NCBI GenBank assembly: GCA_038373885.1
Contig: JAWZYV010013185.1
Coordinates: forward strand, 1 to 64,000
Length of the DNA stretch: 64,000 nucleotides
Source of the DNA: Cheiracanthium punctorium
Taxonomy: Eukaryota; Arthropoda; Arachnida; Araneae; Cheiracanthiidae
Direction of reading: 5' to 3'
A program made the position numbers and the translations under genes. Below the pieces are notes generated by a model. It did no database searches. It saw only the letters and a program-made list of their open reading frames with translations, and was not told the origin of the DNA. This document shows positions 1 through 12,694 of the stretch, piece after piece (within the stretch, counting starts at the first letter, position 1; the number at the start of each line of letters is the position of its first letter).

Positions 1-1160
1 TTTAAAGACAACTTAATAATTAAAATTTGTCCTCAATTCCTCTCTTCACTTTTCGAGGGCAAATCGCAAGAAAACACAGAAATTGACGACTGTCCTCGAA
101 AATTGGGGACGTATGGTCACCTCATTCAAGTAGCTTCAAATAGAGCATTATTAACTAAGGTGACCAAATTTTTGTTGTCAGAATCGGGGACATGTCCCCC
201 TTTCTGACAACAAAACTGGGGACATTTGTAATTAATGCAATAATTAACAGTAATTTAATTGAAAAACAATGCAATAATTAAAAATTGTCCCCAGTTCCAT
301 TTTTACATTCTGGGGACAATTTGAAAAACGTCCTGAAAATGGGGACTGTCCCCGGAAAATGGGGACGTTTGGTCACCTTATTATTAACATTTAAAAACTG
401 GAGGAAACATGCTTGATTTCTTGTTAAATTGGGAAGAAATAACTGTTAATCCAAATTTTGACCCCAATTGTTAACATTTTGGACACAAACTGAAAAAGTT
501 CAGAATTTCAGGACTGTCCCCAATTACTGTTTTGCACTTTGGGGACACAGAAGAATTTCAAAGTCAGGAAAACTTAAAACTGCCGCCTTTGCTTGTCCAC
601 CTTTAAGTTCCTTACTTTTGAATTTGCTGACCAAAGCAAGAACCCCGGCTTACCTCCACCCTTGAACTTCCATCATATAGGACATAAGAACAAGGAGTTA
701 CCCCACTTTCGAACAAAGAGCAGTGAGGTGTCCCTAATTCTGAAATAAAAAATGGGAACATTTTATAAATTTAATGCTTTTCTCAATTCAACTTCTATTT
801 ATTCAACTAAAGTATTATTAACATTCATGAAAATAAGAAATTATGCTTGCTTTTAATTTGGGAAGAAAAATCAATTTTAATTAAAACCCTGTCCCCAATT
901 GCTGTTTTACATTCTGGGGACAAACTGAAAAAATCCTGCTGTCCTCAATATTGAAACAAAATCTCGAGATATTTTATAAATTCAATGCTTTTCCCAAATA
1001 AGCTTCTATTTATTCAACAAAAACTTTGTTAACGTTCGTAAACTGACAGAAATATAATTTCTTTTAATTGAAAAGAATTAATTATAGTAATTAAAAAATC
1101 TGCCCCCGATTTTTTTGGGGACAAGTTTTAAAAAATCATGAAATTTGAGACGTTTGGCCA
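1..1160. repeat. GGGGAC/GTCCCC-rich degenerate interspersed repeat
   Basis: The stretch is built from diverged copies of a module with the core AATTGGGGAC and its complement, often next to GGTGACCA or TGGTCACC (near 113, 158 and 372). Further copies lie around 490-560, 730, 890-930 and 1105-1135, and the family recurs at 3530-3800. No reading frame with family features is present. I see only the repeat itself and do not recognise a named family. It may be the remains of a MITE family whose ends are the GGTGACC boxes. Confidence 0.5.
170..215. repeat. 46-bp near-perfect palindrome
   Basis: Arms TTTTGTTGTCAGAA and TTCTGACAACAAAA flank a fully palindromic centre GGGGACATGTCCCC. Only a 2-nt mismatch on each side interrupts the symmetry. 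It lies within the GGGGAC-rich repeat and may be the apex of a foldback copy of that family. Confidence 0.8.
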
Positions 1161-1656
1161 CTTTGGCTTTGGGTTCTCGTTACATAAAGTATTTCAATGG
1201 GAGAAACCCGATTCTTAACATTCGAAAAAGGTATTAAATTCAAGTTGTTGGATGATGGTAGTTGACAGAACTGGTTTCCAGAGGCTTTTTATGTTTCGGA
1301 ATAATTACAAGATATTTAGAACTGATGTTTTTAATACCCTTTTTCTGGGTTGAATACTATAGGAAGACAAAAGGGAAAAGTTTGCAGAAAGGATGTGTAG
1401 ACGACTGTCACTCAGTTGATGTATAGTCTATTCAGACATTTTTGTATACGTGTTACGGAGGAGTCAGGATTTGGATTAAAAATAGCTATGAAATGGAGAA
1501 GTGTGCTATGTGTTAAATTGAATAAATTATAATCACCCAACAAATTTGATACTATTCTTGGATGTCACAGTCGAAAACTGTAACAAGATTTTTTGGACTA
1601 AATGTCCCGGAGATATTTTGCTAGGAACATGTCCATGACTAGTTCAGCACTGTCCC
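1161..1656. other. unassigned AT-rich DNA
   Basis: I see no convincing gene, RNA or repeat structure here. Confidence 0.4.
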
Positions 1657-2063
1657 TTAACCCTTTGAGGCGCAACCCTTTCCCAATGCCCTTGCGCACA
1701 GCCAGCTGTGGTAAAAAAAAAGGTCTCTAAATCTGTGGCGCGCGATGACTGTTTCGATCGTCCGCCATCTTGCTGGTAGTTAAGTCGAGCGATGGCAACG
1801 GCTGCCCTTTTTTCAGCATTGGGTAATCTATCCAGAATGTTCTCGCATTCTTCCATTTTTCAGCAGATGTCAGTGCTGTTAAAAATAATCGTGACAAATT
1901 TTTTTACCGGAAATGACGTGCTAAAAAGTAAAGGATTCTCGTGGAGCCATGTCACCCGCAACTATTTTTATAGAAATCAAATCTATTCTTCGTGACTGGC
2001 AACAGTCAAAACGTCAGAGTTTGGTGATCCCAGAGCGGGAACACTGATGCGTTAAAGGGTTAA
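1657..2063. mobile_element. piggyBac-like MITE with TTAA target duplication
   Basis: TTAA at 1657-1660 and again at 2060-2063 bracket a 399-bp body. The body begins CCCTTTGAGGCGC and its other end, read inward on the complement, begins CCCTTTAACGC. TTAA duplication with CCCT-type ends is the piggyBac signature. The body is less AT-rich than its surroundings and encodes no transposase, so it would be non-autonomous. The TIR is short and imperfect, and the superfamily call rests on ends and TSD alone. Confidence 0.65.
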
Positions 2064-2321
2064 ACCCTGGAGAAAAAGATTAATGACACTGACTGGCGAG
2101 AATGAACAGAATGATTCAGCAGGAATGACAGCTCATAGCTCTACTCTGTCTCCCGATGATTTTTATCACAGTGAAGGCAAAGGGAGTGATCTATTTTTAT
2201 ATTTACATCTATCTATTCTTGGACCTATGGATCTATGGATGGACATACAACGGGATAGAAACCTATCTTTAATGGTTTTTCATTTTTCTAATGGCAAACA
2301 GTAGTTGTTTATAGGCACCCT

Positions 2322-3358
2322 CCCAGATAGCACAAACTTGTCCAGAACACGCCTAGAAGACGTCATATAGACAAGCTGACATGTCCATTAAACATCCAGG
2401 ATTCACCCAATTCTCGTCCATTTTACGTCAATCTCAATATGGCACTATAGGACGCCCATAGACATGTATATGGACGTGTTTGTCTATTTATAGACCTTTT
2501 ACGGTCGAATCCTGGACATCAACAAAAACCATTTAATAATTTTTAGCTAATTGTATGTAATGATTAATTTAAATTTATTGTTACATCTTAATAACGAATT
2601 TTGTAAAAATATTCGTACCATTTTTTTTTTAACCTTTCAGTACTTGCCCCGCTTCAGATTCGAACCCTTGATCATCGTCTTCACAGTAGAGCGTGCTAAC
2701 CACTATACGCAGCGGAACTTGCTCTGATGCGTCAAAATGCTGAAGTAAAGATTTTTTAGTTTTGGACTGGGAACTTAGAAAAAAATATGCAGCTATTCCT
2801 TTTTGGATAGTTAGTCGCCAGAGAATTTTCTTTTTTTTTGTAGGAGGATATGAGTTTCTTTTTACACAATACCGCTTTTATAGGAAATAATAATACATCA
2901 AAAGTATTTTAAATTTCAAAAGTTCCCCGACAAAACAAAACAACAACAAAAAAAAAACTCTATAGAATTTAAAATGTTTTAAAAATTTTTTGGGGTAAAA
3001 TTTAACATCAATAAAAACATAAAGTATAATAAATTCATGCGTCGTAAGTACAGTATTGGTTAAAATGAAAATCAATCACAAAAAAATAACTTTTCCATAT
3101 TTTGTCCATTTTTGGACTTATACACACATCCATTTTATGTCGTATCACTGACATAGTGTGTATCATCAGGAATACGTCCATTAATGGACATATTCTGGAT
3201 ATCCTAAGTCTAGTTTTGGTCTATTCATGGACGTATTCTGGATTTTCCAGATTATGTCCATAAATAGATGTTTTATGGATGTCTATGTATAGACATGGAT
3301 GTATTATGGATGAGTTGGACCAGAAATAGACATAAAATGGACAAGTGTGTTATCTGGG
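2322..3358. mobile_element. GTCCAT-rich inverted-repeat element, about 1.04 kb
   Basis: The left end CCCAGATAGCACA followed by CTTGTCCA is matched in inverse at the right end (TGGACAAGTGTG followed by TTATCTGGG). Both subterminal regions are packed with ATGTCC/GGACAT hexamers, giving overall foldback character. The centre (about 2520-3100) is AT-rich and holds a tRNA-like stretch. I see no transposase gene and no clear target duplication. A related end lies at 52960-53303. Superfamily unknown. Confidence 0.55.
2636..2722 (-). other. tRNA-like (SINE-head-like) segment
   Basis: On the minus strand an A-box-like TATAGTGGTTAGCACG is followed about 30 nt later by a B-box-like GGGTTCGAATC, the layout of an internal Pol III promoter. 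The T-stem does not pair properly (GGG faces CTG) and no acceptor stem can be drawn. I therefore read it as a tRNA-derived remnant rather than a working tRNA. It sits inside the GTCCAT-rich element. Confidence 0.45.
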
Positions 3359-3529
3359 CATTAGCTATACTAGGGCAGAAGTACAGATCACTTTTATATG
3401 GAGGTATCTAATAGGTGGACGAGCATTGCCTCCTATGAAGGGACGGACGAAATGACACCCAAGTCCATGCCAGGAATCGAACTCGGTGATATAATAGAAT
3501 GGACCAATCCTGATTTTGTTCCTTATATA

Positions 3530-3820
3530 AGGCGACGAAACGTCCCCAATTTCAGGATTTTTTCAAACGGTTCCCAGTTAGTAAAACGATGATTTGAGAA
3601 AAAATTTAATCACCATAAATATTTCTTGTCAATTAGAAATATATAAATTATGTTTATATTATTTTAAGAATGTTAATGATGCTTATTTGAACAAATATAA
3701 GCTCTTTTGTGAAGAGCACTGAATTTACAAAGTGTCCCCAATTTTTCTTCAGAATTGGGGACACTATGCTGATTTGTTCCCAATTCTGAAACAAAATTGA
3801 TAACATTCTATAAATTTAAT
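3530..3820. repeat. second patch of GGGGAC-rich repeat
   Basis: Cores such as TGTCCCCAATTTTTC, AATTGGGGACAC and GACGAAACGTCCCC match the family at 1-1160. No coding content is seen. Confidence 0.45.
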
Positions 3821-3889
3821 GTTCTCAGATGAGCTTTCACTTATTCAACTAAAATTTTATTTTCATTTATTTTTCCGCATTATTACTTA

Positions 3890-4200
3890 TTACGCTGAGA
3901 TATTTTCATACTGCTTTGACACTACTGCCATACAACTTCAAAAAGACTTCCTGGGAAGAATCAGGGCTCTGCATACAGAAGAAGCATTGAATGGCTCGTG
4001 TCACTTCAGCATTGCTTTCAAAGCACCTTCTGCAAAAAGTCAAACAGAAGCAGATGGAAGTCACTAGATGCAAGATCAAAACTAAATGGTGAATTGTCAA
4101 GGTGCTCCCATCCAAATCCAACAATCTTTGCACGATTTGTTGACGGTTATGGATTTCTGCTCCCCAATAGTCCATGTGTCCATTCATAGCAGACAACAGC
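3890..4200 (-). pseudogene. mariner-type transposase C-terminal fossil
   Basis: Minus-strand translation across frames gives FGWEHLDNSPFSFDLA followed by SSDFHLLLFDFL. This matches the mariner catalytic block in which a Trp-Glu and His/Asp-Pro-Pro-Tyr segment precedes SPDLAPSDFHLF. Downstream in another frame come NAEVTRAIQCFF and FLKLYGSSVKAV, which fit the end of mariner transposases. The frame shifts at least once, and the expected SPD is altered to SFD. Only the C-terminal third is recognisable. The region up to 4540 on the same strand has open frames but no motif I can name. Confidence 0.55.
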
Positions 4201-4985
4201 TGTCACTTCTTCTTTTGATCACGTATTTAAAATACACCTTCTCTAAATATCTAGTGGAACCAGACACAGAGGCTCATCTCTTGCTTTACACAGGTGTTGT
4301 GACAGCACCATCAGCTTGATTGCTTTCAAATGATACCCAATGGCATATGGGTGTCTTTCACATTTAACCACTGTCTCATTTCCCCCATTGCTTTTTGATT
4401 TCCTGGGGAAAACTAGAAACAAATTATTTACTATGAAACTTGTCCTTGAACTCGCCCTCATATGGCTTTCACTATGATATCCACTGGGAAAGTAATGGAC
4501 AAGTTCTGGAGGTCTATAAGGACATTTACAATTTATTCCCATGGACTTTTAAAATGAAATAAATTGGGCACCTAAAAAGTAGAAAGACATTCTATGAATA
4601 TTCATCACATAATTTCAAAGTTTTAATTTCATGCTATATGGATAAGTTGTTTTTCTCACATAATGAAGTCTTTTGGAAAAATTAAAAAGCTAAGTTGCCA
4701 TAGTTTAATAGGTATCACTTTTTAAATAAACTTGAAAACTTAAAAAAAAAGAATAATGAATTCTTTAACAGGAAATCTGATTGTGCTTTGGTTTTCATAA
4801 ATAACAATTATTCAGGTTTAAATTTCATGAAATAATTGGTTAATGAACTTTTAATTAGTAAAAATAGATTCTATTGAGTTCAATTACTTGGCATATCATT
4901 CACTGAACTGACATAATGCCTTTAGTATGATGACTTTACCATGAAGTCTTTAAGGTTGGCAAAAGGATAATATATTAACCTTGGA
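4201..4985. other. unassigned AT-rich DNA
   Basis: A 99-codon minus-strand frame (4243-4542) has no recognisable domain. I see no repeat structure or RNA gene. Confidence 0.35.
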
Positions 4986-4989
4986 GTAA

Positions 4990-7030
4990 GAAATCTAGGG
5001 ATATGAAACAAGACCATAAGATGAGACAAGACCTTGGTATGGAAGACGAGATAGCAGGTGTGAACCACAAAACAAAAGAACTGAAGATCACAAGGCAAAA
5101 TCTTGGTGTGCAAGGCGAGATCTCGAAGCAGAAGAAAAGAACTTTGGGTGCTATTATAATGAACTAGCAAGTTTGTATTTAGAGACTGTAAAGTAATATA
5201 CTAGCCTCTAAACAAAACCAGCTGGTTTCTACTTTTTCTTCCTGGTGTAGTGTTTAAAAATGGAACTCCAACCAGACCTAGAAGGAAAAAAAAAAAGTTG
5301 AATATTAAAACATTTTTTAATTTTTAAGAAAGAGAAACAAACAAATCTGCAGTATCAAGAATAATGACAACAGAGCAAATGAGCAGGTAAAGCAACAAGA
5401 AAAACTTCAAAATTACAAAAATATTTTATCTATCAAGTTATGTGAAAAACTAAAACATTCTTTAATTTTGAAACTACATCATGAGTTAGTATTATGCTCT
5501 AAATCAAAGACCTTCAAGTTTGAAACAAGATGCAGAAGATAAAGAGAGATCTTGAGGTACGAAACAAGTTTGAAGTGAGACTTCAGGGGTTAGAAGAAAG
5601 GTCAGGGTACCAGATGTCTCAAGATCTAGAGAATGAGAAAAACCGCCAAGTGTAAAATGAGACCTTGCTGTATGATGAGAGACCTCAGTGTACAAAACAA
5701 GACCTTGCAGTAGAGATGTGACAGGAATTTTCATTGGAAGGTGAGCTATGTGGATATATAAGAAAAATTTGGAGTACAAAATGAGACCTTGAGGTGAACG
5801 ATGCAAGACAAAACATAGAGTATGAACCAAGACCTCTGAAAAGTAAGAGAAGTCCTTGAGATGTATGACGAGGCCTTGGTAAGTAAGAAAAGACCTCAGG
5901 ATACAAGATAAGACCCCCCAAGCTTCAAGATGAGACCTCAGGGTGCAAGAGACGATCTTGAGGTACAAAATGAGACCTTGAAGTGAAACTCACAAGTCTC
6001 ATTTTACCTTGTGAATGGCAAGATGAAACCTAAGAGTGCGAAATGAGACCTCTGAGTGTAATATGCAACATCACAGAATGTGAGACAAGACTGGAATGTA
6101 GAGACTTCCATGTATAAAAAGAAACTTCAGGCTATAATAAGAGACCTCAAGGAGTGAGATGAGGCTTTAATGTGCAAGATCAAACTTTGGAGTGTGAGAT
6201 AAGATGACATGGTACAAGACAAGACTTCAAAGTATGTGACAAGATGTTAGGGTGCAAGAAAAGATCTGAAGGAATACAAGAGACTTTGAGGTCAGGATGG
6301 AATATTAGCTTTCTAGACAAGACCTTGAAAGGAGGGATAAGACTTGAAAAAGAGGATGCAAGAGGAAATCAGAAATGAAACAGAATGTCTCAGAATGAGA
6401 GATGGGACTTTGGATTGTAACACAAGATCTTAGGGTGACACCAGAGTGCAAGATGAGATTTTAGTAAACAAGACAAGCTCCAAAATATGAGATGAGAATT
6501 CCAGGCATAAACAAGACAAGATTTCAGGATTGTGAGAACAAAAATTTGAGACCTTGAGATATAAAAATGACTTAGGAGAACAAAATAAGAGCTCCAAGTG
6601 TGAGACAAGACCTTGGGGCAAAAGCTAGAATGTTCTGTATGGGACAAAAACTTAAAATAAAAAACAAGACTTTGAGGGTATGATACAAGATCGTGGAGTA
6701 TATGATGAGACTGAGGTGAAAACTTTGAAAGACAAGACTCGTAACTATGAGACAAGACTTCAGCAAGTGCTGACAAATCAGACTTCACACGAATTGTCAG
6801 GCTGCAAAATGAAATGTTGATGAGCAAGATGAGACTTCAAGATAATAGAAGCAAGACTTTGAAGTATAACATATCAAGTGTACATACATAAATATACATA
6901 ACACTTGAAGTCTGCATATCAAGATGAGACCTTGATATGCAGAATTAGATGTCAGAGTGTCAAGTCCTTGAGTTACAAAACAAGATCCCTCTCTAGGTGT
7001 GAGATGTACCTTGGTAAGCAAGATGAGACG
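4990..7030. repeat. highly degenerate tandem array, unit about 20-22 bp
   Basis: The array consists of reiterated variants of AAGATGAGACCTTGAGGTRC. Cores such as ATGAGACCT, ACAAGACCTTG and GAGATGAGACTT recur roughly every 20-22 bp. It runs from 4990 to about 5170 and resumes from about 5500 to 7030; 5170-5500 is unrelated AT-rich DNA. Several minus-strand open frames here (for example 5504-5968 and 6390-6827) are simply the repeat read through and show a roughly 7-residue periodicity. I do not regard them as genes. The high divergence suggests an old minisatellite or satellite remnant. Confidence 0.75.
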
Positions 7031-9116
7031 TAGTTAATAAACATTTGTTGCTGCTATTGTCTTTTATGTTCCTTTTCTAGCAATGAAAGTATAACTGGGA
7101 TACAAGTAAACTTTTCTTAGTAATTTAATGGTTATATAGGACAGAAGTAGAATATGGCATTTTTTCCACTGTTACATACTCCTTCTTTTCTACCTTACAT
7201 TTGAAGCTATAGACTACTGTGAGATCATACTATTGGTAAAAAATATGAGTTCAGAGGAATGCTATTGAGAATTTTTCAGAGATGAAGGTTTTAGTTTCAT
7301 TATATATAAAATAAATAAACATATATAGGGTGGTTATAAAATAATGTGAGGTGTTTAGAGGGCTCTAACGAGTAAAGTATTGGACAAAACATGACGAAAT
7401 TTTATAGGGGTATGCAGTAAACGATAAGGGTTTGATTTTTATGTAAAAAAAAGTTAATGTCAGAGTCGCATCTAGGGGAAATGTTTGTCCTGTTTACAGT
7501 GGTGGCTTGTGGGTTAAATGGAGGTTTAAAAAGGCAATAAACAAATTTCAAAAACTAAATTTGGAAATTCAAAGCTACTTACACGTTGAAATATATTAGC
7601 ATTTTCAGGAGTTAAAGGCAAATAATGCATTGAACTTAAAAAATAATAATTTCTAGTCTTACATTTTGCCCTCTGGCTAAGTTTTAGCAAATATGTTGGC
7701 TTGAGTATTTTTATTTCAATTTTTCTTTCCAAAGACAATGTTGAAAAATGTCATTGATTTAGCTTTGAAACACGTATTTTACTGCAATCTTATTTATTTA
7801 TACTAGTTCATAAAGAATATTGTACTGAAAAATGATAAAAATAACGAAAATAATAAGAAAAAAATTAGCAAACAAATCTAACATAACAAGCCAAGGGAGT
7901 ATTAGGAAAAGATAACTGCAAAAAAATATTCCATGTGTACACTGAAAATGTGTGAATGGAATGATATTAGCAGTGCCCAGCTGCTCCCGTGACTCTCTCC
8001 ACTTCTTTTCTCAGAGACCGGTCTGGAGGTCATTTCTCCGTTTGCATATGTGATCGATTAAAAGACCTCATGCATATTTAATAATAGTGGGCGGGGGGGG
8101 GGGGGGAGAAACACTCACATTTTAAATTCACAAAAATCTAGAAGTACTTAATATTTTTTTAAAAATTCAATTTGTTAATGTGTTTATTTTGTATATTTTT
8201 CTTTGGGGGTTCACATACTCAGGTTGAAAATGTTTGAGACATTTCCTTGTCTGTGATCTGGAGCATAATCTTTTACTGCCAAATTCACAAGAGCAGCTCA
8301 AGCTTGAATGCATCTGAGGACTGGCCAATATTTTTCGGATTGCCCTGGGGTAAAACTGGAATGCAGACGTGCACAGTATTCACAATAGCAGATGAGCCTG
8401 GTGCTGAAATAGAGGAGCCGCCAGTGCCTGTTTATCAAATAAAATACATCAATCTGCAACACATATACATTGTCACTTAGAATGACCTGCCACCCATCAG
8501 CCTAAATTCCACGTGTAGATAATTGGCCATAACCTCACAATGCAACACATATACATTACATCACTACTGAAGACACTATTCGATTTGATTCTTGAAACTA
8601 TTCAATATCCTGTAGCAGCCTAGTTAGCTTAAGTATTTTGCAGGGTGACAATCATCCTTGCCTGGACTGCTACAGTTCCATATATGCTAAAGACTACTGG
8701 TGCACATAAAGTTCATTGTGGCTCCAATATTCACTATGTTTTCAAACGATACCTGGAGGTGCTAATCCAGTTACTGGTCATTTTAAAACATTCTATTGAT
8801 TTGTAAAATATTATGAAAATATAAATAATGTATGCAAAACTAGAAACTTTATATAATAACATAGCTATACAATAGGTATACACAAAAAACCCAATAATAC
8901 TACTAATAATAAAACAATAAAGAATACCTCTAAAGCAAAATTCCTCAAAATTACAATCTAGCTGTATATTTACACAAATAAGTCTCTTATAAAGCTGTAT
9001 AAGAAAAATATGATTTTTGATGAAGGAAAAAATTATAGAAAACACACTCAAATTCTAATTAAATTTAATATATTGCAAATTATGATGCAAAATACAAATT
9101 GTTTTACATTTTCTAC
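7031..9116. other. unassigned AT-rich DNA with homopolymer runs
   Basis: No gene is recognised. A 14-nt G run is at 8092-8105. A CACGTGTAGATAATTGGCC box near 8510 resembles the tail of the SINE-like module at 29080-29125. Otherwise nothing can be assigned. Confidence 0.4.
8500..8550 (+). repeat. SINE-tail-like box shared with the 29-kb module
   Basis: GTAGATAATTGGCC followed by ATAACCTCACAATGC matches, with a few differences, GCAGATAATTGGCC followed by TTAATCCCACAAC at about 29101-29125 and its duplicate near 36418. This suggests a 3' SINE body fragment. No Pol III boxes are visible immediately upstream, so it would be 5'-truncated. Confidence 0.4.
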
Positions 9117-9212
9117 ATTCTTTCATTATTCCCTACTTCTGAGAAAACATTCTTTCATTATTCCCTACTTCTGAGAAAACATTCTTTCATTATTCCCTAC
9201 TTCTGAGAAAAC
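9117..9212. repeat. three perfect 32-bp tandem repeats
   Basis: The unit begins ATTCTTTCATTATTCCC and ends TTCTGAGAAAAC. It occurs three times without a mismatch at 9117-9148, 9149-9180 and 9181-9212. Perfect identity implies a recent slippage or duplication event, in contrast to the old array at 5-7 kb. Confidence 0.95.
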
Positions 9213-11157
9213 ATGCTTGCTATCAATGAAACCTGTACATATGATATAGCAGGAGTGCAGCAAATGTTTTTCTCCCAACTTTTCACCCAATCCATATAAA
9301 GATTTCCCCAAAATTTTACAATATGTTAAGACGTACAAATTCTGTATTACCATAGATATAAAAATATTTGCAATGTACAAGTTTCATTTTTAAAAACCTA
9401 AAACTGAACTTTTATCATGCCTAGGTATTTAAACAGTAAACTAAGTTAACAACCCAAGTAAGTATTGCGCATGTACACTGCTACAATCCATGTTTACAAA
9501 ATAGCAGTTGGTCCAAGCTAACAGAAAGCGAACTGCTGATTGGTGAAAAAGTTAAAAAGCCCTTCAAAAATGAGAAACTTTAAGAATTTTGTAACTCACA
9601 TTTAAAATCAAAATTAGCTGTATATTTTTCTGTGAAATTTCCCCAGATGACTATAATTTCCTACAATCCTAAATGGCTGTTTCGGACATATTCTGCATAC
9701 CTATGATACAGTCTCTTATGATAACCTGTTTATATTGATATTTTCCTTCGTCCCAATGAAATTCCTATTTACTCAATGCATTTTGAAAGGTCTACAATGA
9801 TATTCACTTTTTACATGCACCTGTGCATAATAGTAATTTGAAATCATACAAAAAATTTTGTATAATGTGATTCTTTTTAACATTACCCATGGTTAAGAAT
9901 GTGCAATAGCAATAGACTGCACAAGTCAATTGGGAGTGAAAAAAGTTAGTAAACTTTTTAAGCTATTTATTAAATGACTTGTTCGAAGTATGTTTTTGAT
10001 GTGCTAAAGTCTATCTATTTGTGATGGCATGGCATAAAATATTGGCATTCAAAGAAAATTTCTTTTTTGTGTGTGTGATGCTATAATAAAACAAAATTTG
10101 TACATGCACCTTTTATGCATATTGACAGAAAAATTTTATACAGTTTTCACTTTACTGAATCGTGAAAGAATGTGCAAATGTAGTACATTTCTGCTCCAAT
10201 TCAAAAGAAGGGAATTAAATACATACGTATATGAGTTAAACTTCATTTCTACAAAAAAATATTCATCCCCCAACTTCTTCGAAGTCACTGCATAATACTT
10301 GCCTATTAATGACTGAAATGTTATTCTGCTAGATAAATATATTTTTGATAATTAGATACTTTAATGTTAAAATAATGTACTAAAGCTTAGCCTGTCTACA
10401 ACAATTTTTTTTTTTTAAGGTCCCTACAATATCACTATATGTAGGTTTCACTATAGTGAATAGAAGACCCCCAAGAATCTTTTAAATTTAATTTAAGAGT
10501 TGATGAAAAGTCTTAATTAAGAGTTGATGAAAATTTGTGAGGTTTTTCACTGTCTAAAAGTTTTTTTTTTTTTTTTCCAAGTTTGCAGAAAATTGGAAGT
10601 TTTAAAATATCAAGCATAGCAGAGAGTCTAACATGTGTATCATATATGCATATATATGCACACTCACACAAAAATGTTGCAAAATTTCTGTATACTTCGT
10701 ATGGAAGAATGTAGTTTGCAACTTAACTATATTTTAAAAAGAAAGTACTAATATAGATAAATACTATATCAAGATCTGAAAATATTTTACTAGACAATTA
10801 AAATAATAATAAAATTTAAAATTAAATAACACTATTATATGCAACATTACAGAAATTTAGAATTTTAATTCATTATATTTTATGTATTTTTTATTTACAG
10901 TTTTGTTGAATTTACGTTAACTTAAAAGACACATAATTACAAGTTTTCATTTCAAATAGTGTAAAATTCTCATATCTTCCTAAATCTAAACCTGGGTTCC
11001 TTTTCAGCAACTACTTGGTACTTAGTCCAAGTAAATGGCTGAGTACTTGGTAACTCGGCCAAAGAACTATTTAGTGCATCACTATTTATGATGGCAAAAT
11101 ATTCTGTATCATTTAGCCATTCTTCTGTACAACTAAAATTTCCTTATAACATTACTC
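9213..11157. other. unassigned AT-rich DNA
   Basis: No gene, RNA or element boundaries are recognised. There is a short direct duplication of TTAAGAGTTGATGAAAA near 10493 and 10518, and poly-T runs near 10406 and 10560. Confidence 0.4.
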
Positions 11158-11325
11158 CAGTGGCGTAGCCAAGGGGTGTCACAACCCCCTTCCCCCCCCC
11201 CCCTGTGTGGAATTTGTTGCCATACAAAATGTATATTCTTTACTTCCTTCTCACACACATGTATACATATGTGTGAGTTGCAGTAGTCGTAACCCTCCCA
11301 TGAAAAATTTCTGGCTACGCCACTG
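11158..11325. mobile_element. 168-bp hAT-type MITE (CAGTGGCGTAGCCA ends)
   Basis: The TIRs are CAGTGGCGTAGCCA and its complement TGGCTACGCCACTG. The flanks are CATTACTC (11150-11157) and CATTACTT (11326-11333), an 8-bp duplication with one mismatch. CAG-type ends with an 8-bp TSD are the hAT signature. The interior carries a C-run and a CATGTATACATATGTG palindrome, with no coding potential. Confidence 0.85.
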
Positions 11326-12694
11326 CATTACTTAAAGCATTATGAACCAATGGTAGATCCAGTAGAGGGGATAAAAAAATGCTTGCCCCCCCTCTCTTAT
11401 ATATATATATTTAAAAAAAAAGCATTGCAATAAAGCAGTGATTCCTAATCAGTAGTTTGTGAGGTGTATAAAAGGGTTCCCCAAAACAGTGGCATATACA
11501 GACTTCCTTTAAAGAGGGAGTTATGAATGCAATCCTTAGATAAAAGGTGAAATTTTTATATTAACTAAAATTGACTTTGTTAAAAATTCATTGAAAAGAG
11601 GGATTTGAACCCCCCCCCCCCCCAGTACAAAAATAATATACTAGTCCACAGTGACCTATACAGGGGTTTACACAAGGAGGAAAAGGTATGGTAGTAAGGA
11701 GTACCTTGTTAGGGTAATACATTAGTTATATTGTACATTTTGTCAGCCTTTTCAATTTTTTTTTCTACCCACCACTGTCATTAATTATCTATTTCATTCT
11801 ATGAGTTTAAAACTGAGTTGTGTATGTTACAGTAAGAGTTATAAATTTGGCATTTGTGCATAATCATTGACACTATTTGGTTAATGTGATAAACAGAAAC
11901 GGTTAAATAATTAAATTAACAGTTTTTTTTTTAAGGTTAGCAAAGGACTGCTTAGTTAGCTAAGGTTTTAAAAAATCAAAGTTTTATTTACACATTGAGA
12001 TCCATGTTTAACAAATCAAAACATTTTTCAAACATATCATTCATCATACTAAGTCAACTAACTTTGAAAATGTGAATATATTTGCAATTTATTACCACTG
12101 TGAAAGTTTGTGAATTACTGCTTAGATTTTTTATAGAACAATTAAAAATAAAATTGCTACATTGTCAGATACAAAAATTGCACACACAAAGCTAATTATT
12201 TCAACTTTGCACTTTTAACAAATTACTAGAAAGCTGTATTCTAGAGTTTAATAAATTCAATAATATTTTTAACAGTTTTAGGAAAAAAATACCCCTTTAG
12301 ATTAAAAAAATATACCAGCATTAATAAATAAATCATCATATAATTCAAAAATCAAATTATTATTCTGGATTATATGTTTCTGAAATGTTCCTACAACGTA
12401 ATAAAGAAAAAATAAAAATGAATATTTACAATACAGCAGCGAGTTAACAAAGTTCAAATAATTTTCATTGCTTTTCAAATTCAGCATGTAAGAGAAGTCC
12501 GACATGTAAACAAAACCACAAGCTAATCAGCAAATCTTCCTTGGCGAACGCACATTGCGCGATGAACTCTTCTTTCTAGTGATCTGAATATGTGATCTAA
12601 ACACCGCTAGCAACCCTATTTAGGGAAAAGTTCTAGGTCTAGGGAAAAAAAGAGGTGGATATAAGTCTTGCCAAGTGCTCTCTGGCGATTTGTG
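11326..12694. other. unassigned AT-rich DNA
   Basis: Contains TA and C homopolymer runs (11397-11412, 11611-11624). Nothing coding is recognised. Confidence 0.4.

Noticed and set aside
2636..2722. Functional tRNA gene on the minus strand
   Set aside because: T-stem mispairs and no acceptor stem can be drawn; better read as a tRNA-derived remnant.
5504..6827. Several 60-150-codon minus-strand ORFs
   Set aside because: They are the 20-22-bp tandem repeat read in translation; no domain and no plausible gene structure.
9117..9212. CRISPR-like direct repeats
   Set aside because: The three 32-bp units are contiguous with no spacers, and the genome is eukaryotic.
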